From Pseudogemmobacter bohemicus (GTDB lineage Bacteria > Pseudomonadota > Alphaproteobacteria > Rhodobacterales > Rhodobacteraceae): a stretch of 64,000 nucleotides of DNA. The DNA lies in assembly GCF_003290025.1 (NCBI RefSeq), contig NZ_QNHG01000001.1, positions 603,942 to 667,941 on the forward strand. The letters run 5' to 3'. The notes under the pieces are model-generated. The model saw only the letters and a list, made by a program, of their open reading frames with translations. It searched no databases and had not been told where the DNA came from. Each line of letters opens with the position of its first letter. The stretch's first letter is position 1. The position numbers were made by a program, and so were the translations under genes. Below are positions 27,215-36,173 of this stretch, piece after piece.

Positions 27215-28077
27215 TTGCTTCTCACCCGCAGCATACGGTCCAGCATGACGGCCACCACCACGATGATCAGCCCCGATTCAAATCCGAGCGCGGTATTGCT
27301 TTGCCCAAGCGCCCGCACGACGGGGATGCCCAGCCCGTTGGCGCCAACCATCGCCGCGATCACCACCATCGACAAGGACAGCATGATGGTCTGGTTGAGG
27401 CCCACCATGATCTGGGGCAGGGCCCAGGGCAGCTCGACTTTCAGGAGCTTCTGGCGTGGTGTGGCGCCAAAGGCGGTGGCGGCCTCGGTCAGCGCGGTGG
27501 GGGTCGAGGAGACGCCAAGATAGGTCAGGCGGATCGGTGCCGGCAGCACGAAGATCACCGTGGCGAGGAGGCCCGGCACCATACCGAGGCCGAAAAACAC
27601 CACCGCCGGGATCAGATAGACAAAGGTTGGCAGCGTCTGCATCAGGTCAAGCACCGGCGACAGGGCGGCATAAAGCTTTGGCCGATGCGCGCAGGCGATG
27701 CCGATGGGGACGCCGATGATCATACAGGTCAGGCAGGAATAGAACAGCAAAACAAGCGTTTGCGTGGTTTCCTTCCAGTACCCCTGGTTGAGAATGAAAA
27801 GAAATCCCAGCAAGACCAGCAGGCAGATCTTCCATGATCTTTGCCGCCACCAGGCGAGGGCGGTGATGATCGCCACCACCACCAGAGGATGCGGATACTG
27901 GATAAGGCTCAGTGTCGAATTGATCAGCCAGCCAAGCCCGTCGCTGATCGCATCGAAAAAACCGCCGAGATGGGTCTTCATCCAGTCGACGACCGATTTC
28001 GCCGTTGCTCCGACCGGGATCTTGCTGATTTTCTCGATGCCGAAAAAAGCCAGAACCGATGCGAAAAATGCGTCCAT
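27211..28077 (-). CDS. choW: choline/betaine ABC transporter permease
   Basis: Single permease subunit of 288 aa. An N-terminal periplasmic/linker segment includes KSVVDWMKTHLGGFFDAISDGL, then about six helices, and the EAA loop TEAATAFGATPRQKLLKVELPWALPQIMVG. Located between choX (128 bp upstream, with a GC hairpin in between) and choV (overlapping). Architecture matches ProW/ChoW. Confidence 0.9.
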   Translation of the reverse strand: MDAFFASVLAFFGIEKISKIPVGATAKSVVDWMKTHLGGFFDAISDGLGWLINSTLSLIQYPHPLVVVAIITALAWWRQRSWKICLLVLLGFLFILNQGYWKETTQTLVLLFYSCLTCMIIGVPIGIACAHRPKLYAALSPVLDLMQTLPTFVYLIPAVVFFGLGMVPGLLATVIFVLPAPIRLTYLGVSSTPTALTEAATAFGATPRQKLLKVELPWALPQIMVGLNQTIMLSLSMVVIAAMVGANGLGIPVVRALGQSNTALGFESGLIIVVVAVMLDRMLRVRSK

Positions 28078-28175
28078 TGCAACCTGTCCATCCGGGGCGA
28101 AAAGGGTCAGCGGCAGGGGCTGAGCCCGCTTTGCCAGGCGGCAAAACAGGGATCACCCCGCCGGCAGGGGGGGAT

Positions 28176-28198
28176 GGGGCCGGACGGAACCCGGCCCC
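28176..28198 (-). promoter_or_regulatory. GC-rich hairpin between choX and choW
   Basis: GGGGCCGG (28176-28183) pairs with CCGGCCCC (28191-28198) over a 7-nt loop. It lies 8 bp after the choX stop in the direction of transcription, with no U-run. In binding-protein-dependent transport operons such a structure often stabilises the binding-protein message relative to downstream genes; that role is inferred here. Confidence 0.5.
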
Positions 28199-28205
28199 GA
28201 CCGGA

Positions 28206-29135
28206 TCAGGGCAGCGCGGCTTCGACCGCCGCCACGGCATCGCCGCCGTCTTTGGTGGTCACTCCGGCCAGCCAGGGCTTCCAGCTGTCGGGATTGGCCT
28301 TGAGCCAGGTTTTCGCGGCCTCATTCGGATCGGTGCCGTCGTTGAGGATCGCGCCCATGATCTCATTTTCCATCGCCAGCGAGAATTCCAGGTTTTCCAG
28401 GAACTTGCCGGTATTGGCGCATTCGGCCACATAGCCCTTGCGGGTATTGGTGTTCACGATGGCGCCGCCGAAATCCGGGCCGAACACATCATCGCCGCCC
28501 GAAAGATAGGTCAGCTTGAAATTGGCGTTCATCGGATGCGGCTCCCAGGCGAGGAAGACGATCGGTTTGTCGGAGGAGGTATTGCGCTCGACCTGGGCCA
28601 GCATGCCTTGCTCCGAGCTTTCGACGATCTCGAACTTGCCCAGACCGAACTGGTCGGCACCGATCATGTCGAGGATCAGGCGGTTGCCGTCATTGCCGGC
28701 CTCGATGCCATAGATCTTGCCCTCCAGCGCCTCGGCCTGGTCTTTGATATTCGAGAAATCAGAGATCCCGGCGGCCGCGCCGGCCGCATTGGTCGCCAGC
28801 GTATATTTCGCGCCGGTGAGGTTCGTGCGTACGGTATCGACGGTGCCCGCCTCGCGATAGGGCGCGATATCACCCTCCATGGTCGGCATCCAGTTGCCAA
28901 GGAAAACATCGACATCGCCCTCGGCAAGGCCGGCATAGGTCACCGGCACCGAGAGGATCTTCACCTCGGTCTCATAGCCGAGCGCCTTCAGCACCTCGGT
29001 GGTGGCGGCGGTGGTGGCGGTGATATCGGTCCAGCCGACATCCGAAAAGACGATCTTGTCGCAGCCCGCCGCCTGAACGGCACCGGCAAGCGTGAGGGTC
29101 GCGGCAGTGGCGAGAAGGATGGAACGCAGGTTCAT
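28206..29135 (-). CDS. choX: choline ABC transporter substrate-binding protein
   Basis: Periplasmic binding protein, 309 aa. Signal peptide MNLRSILLATAATLTLAGAV...A (about 1-23) and an OpuAC/ProX-type domain with DVGWTDITATTAATTEVL near the mature N-terminus, GNWMPTMEGD, and FLAWEPHPMN, all aromatic-cage-type segments of choline/betaine binders. ATG 29135 is chosen as the start of the signal peptide, with GGGAGCC upstream. Divergent from betI across a 121-bp region containing a candidate BetI operator. Confidence 0.9.
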   Translation of the reverse strand: MNLRSILLATAATLTLAGAVQAAGCDKIVFSDVGWTDITATTAATTEVLKALGYETEVKILSVPVTYAGLAEGDVDVFLGNWMPTMEGDIAPYREAGTVDTVRTNLTGAKYTLATNAAGAAAGISDFSNIKDQAEALEGKIYGIEAGNDGNRLILDMIGADQFGLGKFEIVESSEQGMLAQVERNTSSDKPIVFLAWEPHPMNANFKLTYLSGGDDVFGPDFGGAIVNTNTRKGYVAECANTGKFLENLEFSLAMENEIMGAILNDGTDPNEAAKTWLKANPDSWKPWLAGVTTKDGGDAVAAVEAALP

Positions 29136-29193
29136 GTCGGCTCCCGGTCTGTTGGCCCGTCGGTTGGACGGTGTCAGTTGAAAGTTATTGTTG

Positions 29194-29207
29194 ATTGACG
29201 AGTCAAT
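29194..29207. promoter_or_regulatory. candidate BetI operator
   Basis: Perfect inverted repeat ATTGAC-GA-GTCAAT in the divergent choX-betI interval. TetR-type BetI represses choline genes by binding AT-rich inverted repeats of this kind; the assignment here rests on position and symmetry. Confidence 0.5.
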
Positions 29208-29256
29208 AAACTTCATGCTTTTCCCATATGGCAAGAGTTTTGTTGGATATGGGCAG

Positions 29257-29844
29257 ATGCCGAAGCTTGGAATGGAGCCTATCCGAAAGGATGCGCTGAT
29301 CAAAGCCACCATTGTCGAGATAGGGCGGAATGGCTCGCTGGATGTGACGGTCAGCCAGATCGCGAAACGCGCCGGCATGTCCTCGGCGCTGGCGCATCAT
29401 TACTTTGGTTCTAAAGAAGAAATCTTCCTTGCGGCAATGCGGCATATCCTGTCGCTTTACGGGGCCGAAGTGCGCGGCGCGCTGGCGGTGGCGGATGGGG
29501 CAGAGGCCCGGGTCCGGGCCATTCTGCGCGCCTCTTTCAGCCCTGGAAATTTCCGCCGCGAGGTGGTGGGGGCCTGGCTGAATTTCTGGGTTCTGGCGCA
29601 GACATCCGAGGGCGCACGCCGTTTGCTGGCGATTTATCAGGGGCGGCTCAGGTCGAATCTTCTGGCGAGCTTGCGTGAAATCGCCGGGGATCGGGCACCG
29701 GAACTGGCCGAGGCACTCGGTGCGATGATCGACGGGCTTTACCTGCGCGAGGTGCTGAAATCGGGCACCCCTGACGGCGCCCGGGCGGCGCAGATGGCGA
29801 AGTCCTATCTGGATGCGGAACTGGGAAAGGTGGTTAAGGCATGA
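29257..29844 (+). CDS. betI: TetR-family transcriptional repressor BetI
   Basis: 195-aa choline-responsive repressor. The start [19 protein letters not shown] is the characteristic BetI opening; the HTH is [27 protein letters not shown] (about residues 32-58). The longer frame from 29188 would add a non-conserved leader and include the operator, so ATG 29257 was used. Its stop overlaps the betB start (ATGA). Confidence 0.92.
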   Translation: MPKLGMEPIRKDALIKATIVEIGRNGSLDVTVSQIAKRAGMSSALAHHYFGSKEEIFLAAMRHILSLYGAEVRGALAVADGAEARVRAILRASFSPGNFRREVVGAWLNFWVLAQTSEGARRLLAIYQGRLRSNLLASLREIAGDRAPELAEALGAMIDGLYLREVLKSGTPDGARAAQMAKSYLDAELGKVVKA

Positions 29845-31295
29845 GGGCACAACCAAAGGCCAGCCATTTCATCGGCGGCTCTTATGTCGAGGATACCGCC
29901 GGGGCAGAGATCCAGGTGATCTATCCCGGCACCGGCGAGGTGATCGCGCGCCTCCATGAGGCGACGCCGGCGCTGGTGGAACAGGCTCTTGCCTCGGCGG
30001 CGCTGGCGCAAAAGGCCTGGGGCCGGATGCGCCCCGTCGAGCGCGCGCGGGTGCTGTCGCGCGCGAGCGCCATCATCCGCGAACGCAGCGAGGAGCTGGC
30101 GCTGCTGGAGACGCTCGATACCGGCAAACCGATCCAGGAAACCCGTGTGGCCGACTGGCCCTCGGGTGCCGATGCGCTGGAATATTTCGCGGGCCTCGCG
30201 CCCACGGTAATGGGTGAGACGATCCCGCTGGGCCAGGACATGGTCTATACCCTGCGCGAGCCTCTGGGCGTCTGTGTCGGCATCGGTGCCTGGAATTACC
30301 CCAGTCAGATCGCCTGCTGGAAATCGGCCCCGGCGCTGGCGATGGGCAATGCGATGATCTTCAAACCGTCCGAAGTCACCCCGCTCGGCGCGCTGAAACT
30401 GGCCGAGATCTATATCGAGGCGGGCCTGCCTGCCGGTCTTTTCAATGTGTTGCAGGGCAGGGGCGCGGTCGGGGCGGCGCTGATTTCTGATCCCCGCGTG
30501 GCCAAGGTTTCGCTGACCGGCTCGGTTCCCACCGGGCGACAGGTCTATGCCAAAGCCGCCGAGGGGCTCAGGCATGTCACGATGGAACTCGGTGGCAAAT
30601 CGCCGCTGATCATCTTTGATGACGCGAGCCTTGAGGATGCGGTTGGCGCGGCGATGCTGGCGAATTTCTATTCTGCGGGCCAGGTCTGCTCCAACGGAAC
30701 CCGGGTTTTCGTGCAAAAGGGGCTGAAAGAGCGCTTTCTCGCGCGCCTCGCCGAACGCGCCCGGCTGATCCGCCTGGGCGACCCGATGGATGAGGCGACA
30801 CAGATGGGGCCGCTGGTCTCCGGGGCGCAGCTGGAAAAGGTCACCGGCTATATCGCGCGGGCAAAGGCTGGCGGCGCGCGGCTGATCACCGGCGGCGGGC
30901 GGGGGCCATCGAATGACGGCTGGTTCGTTGAGCCGACCGTCTTTGCCGATGTCACCGACGATATGGAACTGGCGCGCGAAGAGGTGTTCGGCCCGGTGAT
31001 GGCGGTCCTTGATTTCGACAGCGAAGACGAGGTGATCCGGCGCGCCAATGCCACCGAATTTGGTCTCGCGGCGGGGGTTTTCACCCGCGACATCGCCCGC
31101 GCCCATCGGGTGATCGCAAGCCTTGAGGCGGGCACCTGCTGGATCAACGCCTATAACCTGACCCCGGTGGAGGCGCCGTTCGGCGGCGCGAAACTCTCGG
31201 GTGTCGGACGTGAAAACGGCCATGCGGCCATTGGGCATTACAGCCAGGTGAAGTCGGTCTATCTGGGCCTCGGCCCGGTCGACGCGCCTTATTGA
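29841..31295 (+). CDS. betB: betaine aldehyde dehydrogenase
   Basis: NAD(P)+-dependent oxidation of betaine aldehyde to glycine betaine, 484 aa. ALDH motifs: GAWNYP and [13 protein letters not shown] (cofactor), FTGSV-type SLTGSVPTG, general-base glutamate in [10 protein letters not shown], nucleophilic cysteine in [13 protein letters not shown], and the C-terminal EEVFGPV. Coupled to betI by ATGA and followed by betA across 110 bp with a strong hairpin. Confidence 0.93.
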   Translation: MRAQPKASHFIGGSYVEDTAGAEIQVIYPGTGEVIARLHEATPALVEQALASAALAQKAWGRMRPVERARVLSRASAIIRERSEELALLETLDTGKPIQETRVADWPSGADALEYFAGLAPTVMGETIPLGQDMVYTLREPLGVCVGIGAWNYPSQIACWKSAPALAMGNAMIFKPSEVTPLGALKLAEIYIEAGLPAGLFNVLQGRGAVGAALISDPRVAKVSLTGSVPTGRQVYAKAAEGLRHVTMELGGKSPLIIFDDASLEDAVGAAMLANFYSAGQVCSNGTRVFVQKGLKERFLARLAERARLIRLGDPMDEATQMGPLVSGAQLEKVTGYIARAKAGGARLITGGGRGPSNDGWFVEPTVFADVTDDMELAREEVFGPVMAVLDFDSEDEVIRRANATEFGLAAGVFTRDIARAHRVIASLEAGTCWINAYNLTPVEAPFGGAKLSGVGRENGHAAIGHYSQVKSVYLGLGPVDAPY

Positions 31296-31363
31296 ACGGT
31301 TAAGAGGCCGGGCCTGACCCCGGAACAATGCGCAACAGGGCGGCGGCCCGGCTGGCGGAGCAT

Positions 31364-31400
31364 TCTCCGCCGGGCGGGAGGTGTTTGCCCGCCGGGGAGA
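31364..31400 (+). promoter_or_regulatory. strong hairpin whose 3' arm covers the betA ribosome-binding site
   Basis: TCTCC-GCCGGGCGGG (31364-31378) faces CCCGCCGG-GGAGA (31388-31400). The 3' arm includes GGGGAGA, the only good Shine-Dalgarno match before ATG 31406. The fold would hide it. Structure is seen; regulation is inferred. Confidence 0.55.
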
Positions 31401-31405
31401 GTGAG

Positions 31406-33055
31406 ATGGTCGCGGATTACGTCATTGTCGGTGCGGGTTCGGCGGGTTGCGCCATGGCTTACCGGCTGACCGAAGCCGGCAAGCGGGTGACGGTGATCGA
31501 ACATGGCGGCTCGGATTTCGGGCCCTTCATCCAGATGCCGGGCGCTTTGTCCTATCCGATGAATATGGGCATCTATGACTGGGGCTTTCAGTCCGAGCCC
31601 GAGCCGTATCTGGGTGGGCGCGTTCTGGCTACGCCGCGCGGCAAGGTGATCGGGGGCTCGTCCTCGATCAATGGCATGGTCTATGTGCGCGGCCATGCGA
31701 AGGATTTTGATACCTGGGCGGCGATGGGGGCGGATGGCTGGTCCTATGCCGATGTGCTCCCTTATTTCAAGCGGATGGAGCATTCCCATGGCGGCGAGGG
31801 GCCGGAATGGCGGGGGCAGGACGGGCCTTTGCACATCACCCGTGGCCCGCGCGACAACCCGCTCTTCAACGCCTTTATCGAGGCAGGCGCGGCGGCCGGC
31901 TATCCGGTGACCCAGGATTATAACGGTCGCCAGCAAGAGGGTTTCGGCCCGATGGAGGCGACGATCTGGAAGGGCCGGCGCTGGTCGGCGGCGAATGCCT
32001 ATCTGAAACCGGCCCGGGCCAGCGGCAATCTCCAGGTGATGCGCGGTTTTGCCCGCAAGGTGGTGATCGAGAATGGTCGCGCGGTCGGGGTCGAGGTCGA
32101 CACAAAGGCCGGGCGTCAGGTGATCCGGGCAGGGGCGGAGGTGATCCTCGCGGCCTCCTCGATCAACTCGCCGAAACTGCTGATGCTGTCGGGTATAGGC
32201 CCGGCGGCGCATCTGCGCGAACACGGGATCGCGGTTGTGGCCGACCGGCCGGGCGTCGGTGCCAATCTCCAGGACCATATGGAGATCTATATGCAATTCC
32301 AGGCGACACAGCCGATCACGCTGTATAAATACTGGAATCTGTTCGGAAAAGCCTGGGTCGGGGCGAACTGGCTCTTTCTTGGTCGCGGCCCGGGGACATC
32401 GAACCAGTTCGAGGCCTGCGGCTTCATCCGCTCGCGCGAGGGCGTGGAATACCCCGATATCCAATACCATTTCCTGCCCATTGCCGTGCGCTATGACGGC
32501 AAGGCGGCGGCCGGCGGGCATGGGTTCCAGGTCCATACCGGGCCGATGCGCTCGAAATCGCGCGGCTCGGTGAGCTTGCGCTCGGGGCGTCCCGAGGACG
32601 CGCCGGTGATCCGCTTCAACTATATGTCGGACCCGGAGGATTGGGTGGATTTCCGCGCCTGCGTGCGGCTGACGCGCGAAATTTTCGCGCAGGAACCGAT
32701 GGCGCATTATGTGAAAGCCGAGATCCAGCCGGGCGCAGGCGTGCAGTCGGATGCAGAGATCGACGCCTTCATTCGCGACCATGCGGAAAGCGCCTATCAC
32801 CCCTGCGGCACCGCCCGGATGGGGCGGCGCGACGATCCGATGGCGGTGGTCGATCCGGAATGCCGGGTGATCGGGGTCGAGGGGCTGCGGCTTGCCGACA
32901 GTTCGATCTTCCCGCAGGTGACGAATGGCAATCTCAACGGCCCCTCGATTATGACCGGCGAAAAGGCTGCCGATCACATTCTGGGTCGCCAGCCCTTGCC
33001 GGCGCTGAACAATGAGCCCTGGATAAATCCCGCCTGGAGGACCAGCCAGCGCTGA
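31406..33055 (+). CDS. betA: choline dehydrogenase
   Basis: GMC-family FAD enzyme, 549 aa, oxidising choline to betaine aldehyde. N-terminal dinucleotide motif [21 protein letters not shown] signature [18 protein letters not shown], second GMC block [16 protein letters not shown], and C-terminal active-site region [12 protein letters not shown] with [20 protein letters not shown] 31406 begins exactly at the FAD motif; a longer frame from 31328 would start inside the upstream hairpin region. Last gene of betIBA. Confidence 0.93.
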   Translation: MVADYVIVGAGSAGCAMAYRLTEAGKRVTVIEHGGSDFGPFIQMPGALSYPMNMGIYDWGFQSEPEPYLGGRVLATPRGKVIGGSSSINGMVYVRGHAKDFDTWAAMGADGWSYADVLPYFKRMEHSHGGEGPEWRGQDGPLHITRGPRDNPLFNAFIEAGAAAGYPVTQDYNGRQQEGFGPMEATIWKGRRWSAANAYLKPARASGNLQVMRGFARKVVIENGRAVGVEVDTKAGRQVIRAGAEVILAASSINSPKLLMLSGIGPAAHLREHGIAVVADRPGVGANLQDHMEIYMQFQATQPITLYKYWNLFGKAWVGANWLFLGRGPGTSNQFEACGFIRSREGVEYPDIQYHFLPIAVRYDGKAAAGGHGFQVHTGPMRSKSRGSVSLRSGRPEDAPVIRFNYMSDPEDWVDFRACVRLTREIFAQEPMAHYVKAEIQPGAGVQSDAEIDAFIRDHAESAYHPCGTARMGRRDDPMAVVDPECRVIGVEGLRLADSSIFPQVTNGNLNGPSIMTGEKAADHILGRQPLPALNNEPWINPAWRTSQR

Positions 33056-33137
33056 TTTCTGCCGATTTGATCCGCGTCAAAGTGGTGTGATGGATTAGGT
33101 ATTAATCTCTCCTCAACACGGAAGAAGGAGACTGCCG

Positions 33138-33377
33138 ATGTCGAACACGCCGCATACGCTGCAAGAGGAATTCCCGGGCGAGGAGGCCCGCATCACCGAG
33201 CTGAAGACCTCGAATACGCGCTTCGCGAAACTGCTTGAGGAATATGACACGGTGAATGACCAGGTCCACCGCGCCGAGACCCGGATCGACGCGGTGTCGG
33301 AAGAGCATGAGGATGCCCTGCGCCGCACGCGCTCGCGGGTCAAGGATCAGATCTATGCGATGATCAGGGACCGCTGA
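33138..33377 (+). CDS. YdcH family protein (DUF465)
   Basis: 79-aa all-helical protein of unknown function. EEARITELKTSNTRFAKLLEEYDTVNDQVHRAE is typical of DUF465, likely a helical hairpin. A clear AAGGAG ribosome site precedes ATG 33138. Its last codons and stop lie in a three-fold 16-bp repeat (33369-33411), and a terminator follows. Confidence 0.85.
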   Translation: MSNTPHTLQEEFPGEEARITELKTSNTRFAKLLEEYDTVNDQVHRAETRIDAVSEEHEDALRRTRSRVKDQIYAMIRDR

Positions 33378-33411
33378 ATTCCAGAACCGCTGAGATCCAG
33401 AACCGCTGAGG
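33369..33411 (+). repeat. three-copy tandem repeat across the YdcH stop codon
   Basis: GACCGCTGAATTCCA, GAACCGCTGAGATCCA and GAACCGCTGAGGACT follow one another; each contains the ACCGCTGA that supplies the stop codon in the first copy. It appears to be a local duplication beginning at the gene end. Confidence 0.75.
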
Positions 33412-33426
33412 ACTGGCTCAGGAAAT

Positions 33427-33459
33427 GCGGGCGGGGGCAGCGATGCTCCCGCCCGTTTT
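33427..33459 (+). terminator. rho-independent terminator
   Basis: CGGGCGGGGGCA pairs with TGCTCCCGCCCG over loop GCGA (33429-33455, one unpaired position), followed by TTTTC. It lies between the convergent YdcH gene and PuuB-like oxidase. Confidence 0.85.
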
Positions 33460-33498
33460 CGATGCGGCTTTGCCGGTGCAGGTGCCAGTGCGGGGGGC

Positions 33499-34815
33499 TT
33501 ACCAGCCCAGCCGGTCGCGCAGCGAGAACCAGGTCATGGCGGTGACCAGCAAGGGCCAGCGCAGCGCCTGACCGCCGGGAAAGCGGCGATAGGGCAGGTC
33601 TGCGATCAGATCGAAACCGCCGCTTTGACCTGAGGCCCGACCGGCAATCGCCTCGGAGATCAGCTTGCCGGCGAGCGTCGCCAGCGCCACGCCATGGCCG
33701 GAATAGCCCGAGGCCGAGAGCACATTCTTTGCGGGGCGTGCAAAACAGGGCATCCGGTTGACGGTGATCGCCAATGTGCCGCCCCAGGCGTAGTCGATTC
33801 TGGTATTGGCGAGCTGAGGGTAGATCTCCAGCAGCGGTTTGCGGACCACCTTCGCGACATCGGGAAAGCGGTAGCCATAGCTTTCCGCGCCGCCGAAGAT
33901 CAGGCGGTCATCTTCCGACAGCCGCCAGTAATTCACCACGAATTTGGTGTCATGCACCGCGATGGGTTCCGCCAGCACTTCTTTCGCGCGGGCGCCCAGC
34001 GGTTCGGTCGCGACCACGAAATTGTTGATCGGCATGACGCGGGCGGCGATGGTCTTTTCCAGAGAACCGACATAGCCGTTCACCGCCAGCACCAGATGGT
34101 CGCAGGTGATGCGGGCCTTTGCCGTCGCGGCCACCGGCTTGTCGCTGTAAACCAGCCGGGTGACTTCGCTTTGCTCGAAAATCCGCACCCCGGCGGCGGT
34201 CGCCAGTTTCGCCAGTCCGATCACGAAATTCAGCGCATGGATATGGGCGCCGCCGCGGTCGATATCGCCGCCTTTGAACGCATCTGACCCTACCAGAGCG
34301 CTGAGGCCCTCGCGGTCCAGCGGCTCGATCTCATGGTAATCATAGTCGCGTGCCAGTTTCTCGGCGTAATGCTTCGCGTGTTCGACCTCTGAGTCATGCC
34401 AGCAGGCATGGGCAATTCCGGGGCGCCAGGCCACGCCCTCCATCCCCGCGCTGAGCGTTTTCACCAGGGCTTTCGCATCCTGCGCCATGTCCCAGAGCCG
34501 GCGCGCGGCCTCGCGGCCGGCAGTCTTTTCCAGCCAGTCCTGGTCCTGGCGCTGGCCCGATCCGACCTGGCCGCCATTGCGGCCCGAGGCGCCAAAGCCG
34601 ACGCGATGCGCCTCAAGCACCACGACGGAAAGACCCATTTGCGCCAGATGCAGCGCAGCCGAGAGGCCGGTATAGCCCGCCCCGACCACGCAGACATCTG
34701 CCCGGATGTCACCGCTTGCACGCGGGAAAGCATCCAGCGCCACGCGGGTCGCCGCATACCAGCTGTCGGGATATTCGCCCGAGCGGTCATTGGCGTGCAG
34801 AAGATTGACCGCCAT
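33499..34815 (-). CDS. FAD-dependent amine oxidoreductase, PuuB/DadA type
   Basis: 438 aa. Rossmann FAD motif ADVCVVGAGYTGLSAALHLAQMG (about residues 38-60) followed by VVVLEAHRVGFGASGRNGGQ, the arrangement of gamma-glutamylputrescine oxidase and related DAO-family enzymes; C-terminal SGYSGHGVALATLAGKLI binds FAD. Its ATG overlaps the stop of the upstream glutamine synthetase homologue (TGATG). Last gene of the cluster: in a Puu-like route it would oxidise the gamma-glutamylated amine to an aldehyde. The substrate could also be an N-methyl or secondary amine. Confidence 0.8.
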   Translation of the reverse strand: MAVNLLHANDRSGEYPDSWYAATRVALDAFPRASGDIRADVCVVGAGYTGLSAALHLAQMGLSVVVLEAHRVGFGASGRNGGQVGSGQRQDQDWLEKTAGREAARRLWDMAQDAKALVKTLSAGMEGVAWRPGIAHACWHDSEVEHAKHYAEKLARDYDYHEIEPLDREGLSALVGSDAFKGGDIDRGGAHIHALNFVIGLAKLATAAGVRIFEQSEVTRLVYSDKPVAATAKARITCDHLVLAVNGYVGSLEKTIAARVMPINNFVVATEPLGARAKEVLAEPIAVHDTKFVVNYWRLSEDDRLIFGGAESYGYRFPDVAKVVRKPLLEIYPQLANTRIDYAWGGTLAITVNRMPCFARPAKNVLSASGYSGHGVALATLAGKLISEAIAGRASGQSGGFDLIADLPYRRFPGGQALRWPLLVTAMTWFSLRDRLGW

Positions 34816-36170
34816 CACACGTTCAGGAGCAGATGCTCACGCTCCCAGGGGCTGATGACCTGCAGGAACTCTTTGTATTCGTTGCGTTTCACCGAATCGT
34901 AGCATTTGACGAAATCAACGCCCATCACCTCTTTCAGGGCCTCGTCCTCATCCAGCAGATCCAGCGCATCGCCAAGGTTCACAGGGATCTCATCCGAGTC
35001 GATATAGGCCGAGCCGGTGAATTCCGGGCGTGCCGCTTTCTTCTCCATCAGCCCGAGATAGCCGCAGGCCAGCGTCGCCGCGATGCCGAGATAGGGGTTG
35101 CAATCCATTCCCGGCAGGCGGTTTTCGATCCGCCGCGCGGCGGGGCCGGAGATCGGCACGCGCAGGCCGGTGGTGCGATTGTCGCGGCCCCATTCAAGGT
35201 TGATCGGCGCCGCGAAATCCGGAACGTAACGGCGGTAAGAGTTCACATAGGGCGCCATCAGCGCAATCGCCGCGCCCATATGGTTCTGCATCCCGGCGAT
35301 GAAATGGTTGAAGGCCTCGGTCTCGGCCCCTTTGACGCCTGCGAAGATGTTTTTGCCGGTTTTCACATCCACGACAGAGGTGTGGATATGCATGGCCGAG
35401 CCGGGCTCGCCCGCGATGGGCTTCGCCATGAAAGTTGCGAAACAGTCATGGCGCAGAGCGGCCTCGCGGATCAGGCGTTTGAAGAAGAACACATGATCGG
35501 CGAGTTCCAGCGGATCGCCATGGGCGAGGTTCAACTCAATCTGACCGGCGCCGCCCTCCTGGAGGATGCCGTCGATCTCCAGCCCCTGGGCTTCGGCGAA
35601 GTCGTAAATATCGTCGATCACCTTGCCATATTCGTCGATGGCGGAAAGGCTATAGGCCTGTTTCCCCGCCGCGCGCCGCCCCGAGCGCCCCATCGGCGGG
35701 ATCACCGGCTGGTTCGGGTCGAGGTTGCGGGCGGTCAGGAAGAATTCCATCTCGGGCGCGACCACCGGTTTCCAGCCCTGTTCGGCGTATAGCCCGATGA
35801 TCCGGCGCAGCACGTTCCTGGGCGAAAAGGGCACCAGATTGCCCTGCTGGTCTTTCGCGTCATGGATCACCTGGAGCGTGATATCGGCGGTCCAGGGCGC
35901 GGCGGTCGCGGTGGACCAGTCGGGTTCCAGGATCATATCCGGCTCGGTAAAGGCATCGAACGGGCTGTCGGCCCATTCGCCGGTGATCGTTTGCAGGAAG
36001 ATTGAATTCGGCAGGAAGTAATTGGTTTGTTTCGCGAATTTACCGGCCGGCATCGCCTTTCCGCGCGCCACACCGGCAATATCGCCGATCACGCATTCCA
36101 CCTCATCCACGCGGCGATTGCCGATATAATCCCTGGCTGCTTCGGGCAGTTTTTCAGTCCATTTGGACAT
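34815..36170 (-). CDS. glutamine synthetase family protein, PuuA-like (gamma-glutamylamine synthetase)
   Basis: 451 aa. Glutamine synthetase catalytic features: APEMEFFL (metal-binding glutamates), GAGQIELNLAHGDPLELAD, GSAMHIHTSV (loop with catalytic histidine), NRTTGLRVP and RIENRLPGMDCNPYLGIAATLACGYLG (metal/ATP region). The N-terminal beta-grasp part with VRGKAMP-like ARGKAMPAGKF matches PuuA rather than GlnA. Expected reaction: ATP-dependent gamma-glutamylation of an amine such as putrescine. It lies between the amidotransferase (3 bp upstream) and the oxidase. Confidence 0.85.
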   Translation of the reverse strand: MSKWTEKLPEAARDYIGNRRVDEVECVIGDIAGVARGKAMPAGKFAKQTNYFLPNSIFLQTITGEWADSPFDAFTEPDMILEPDWSTATAAPWTADITLQVIHDAKDQQGNLVPFSPRNVLRRIIGLYAEQGWKPVVAPEMEFFLTARNLDPNQPVIPPMGRSGRRAAGKQAYSLSAIDEYGKVIDDIYDFAEAQGLEIDGILQEGGAGQIELNLAHGDPLELADHVFFFKRLIREAALRHDCFATFMAKPIAGEPGSAMHIHTSVVDVKTGKNIFAGVKGAETEAFNHFIAGMQNHMGAAIALMAPYVNSYRRYVPDFAAPINLEWGRDNRTTGLRVPISGPAARRIENRLPGMDCNPYLGIAATLACGYLGLMEKKAARPEFTGSAYIDSDEIPVNLGDALDLLDEDEALKEVMGVDFVKCYDSVKRNEYKEFLQVISPWEREHLLLNV

Positions 36171-36173
36171 GGT

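Noticed and set aside
29805-32977. Long minus-strand open frames opposite betB and betA
   Set aside because: Shadows of conserved dehydrogenase genes; no start signals or conserved domains.
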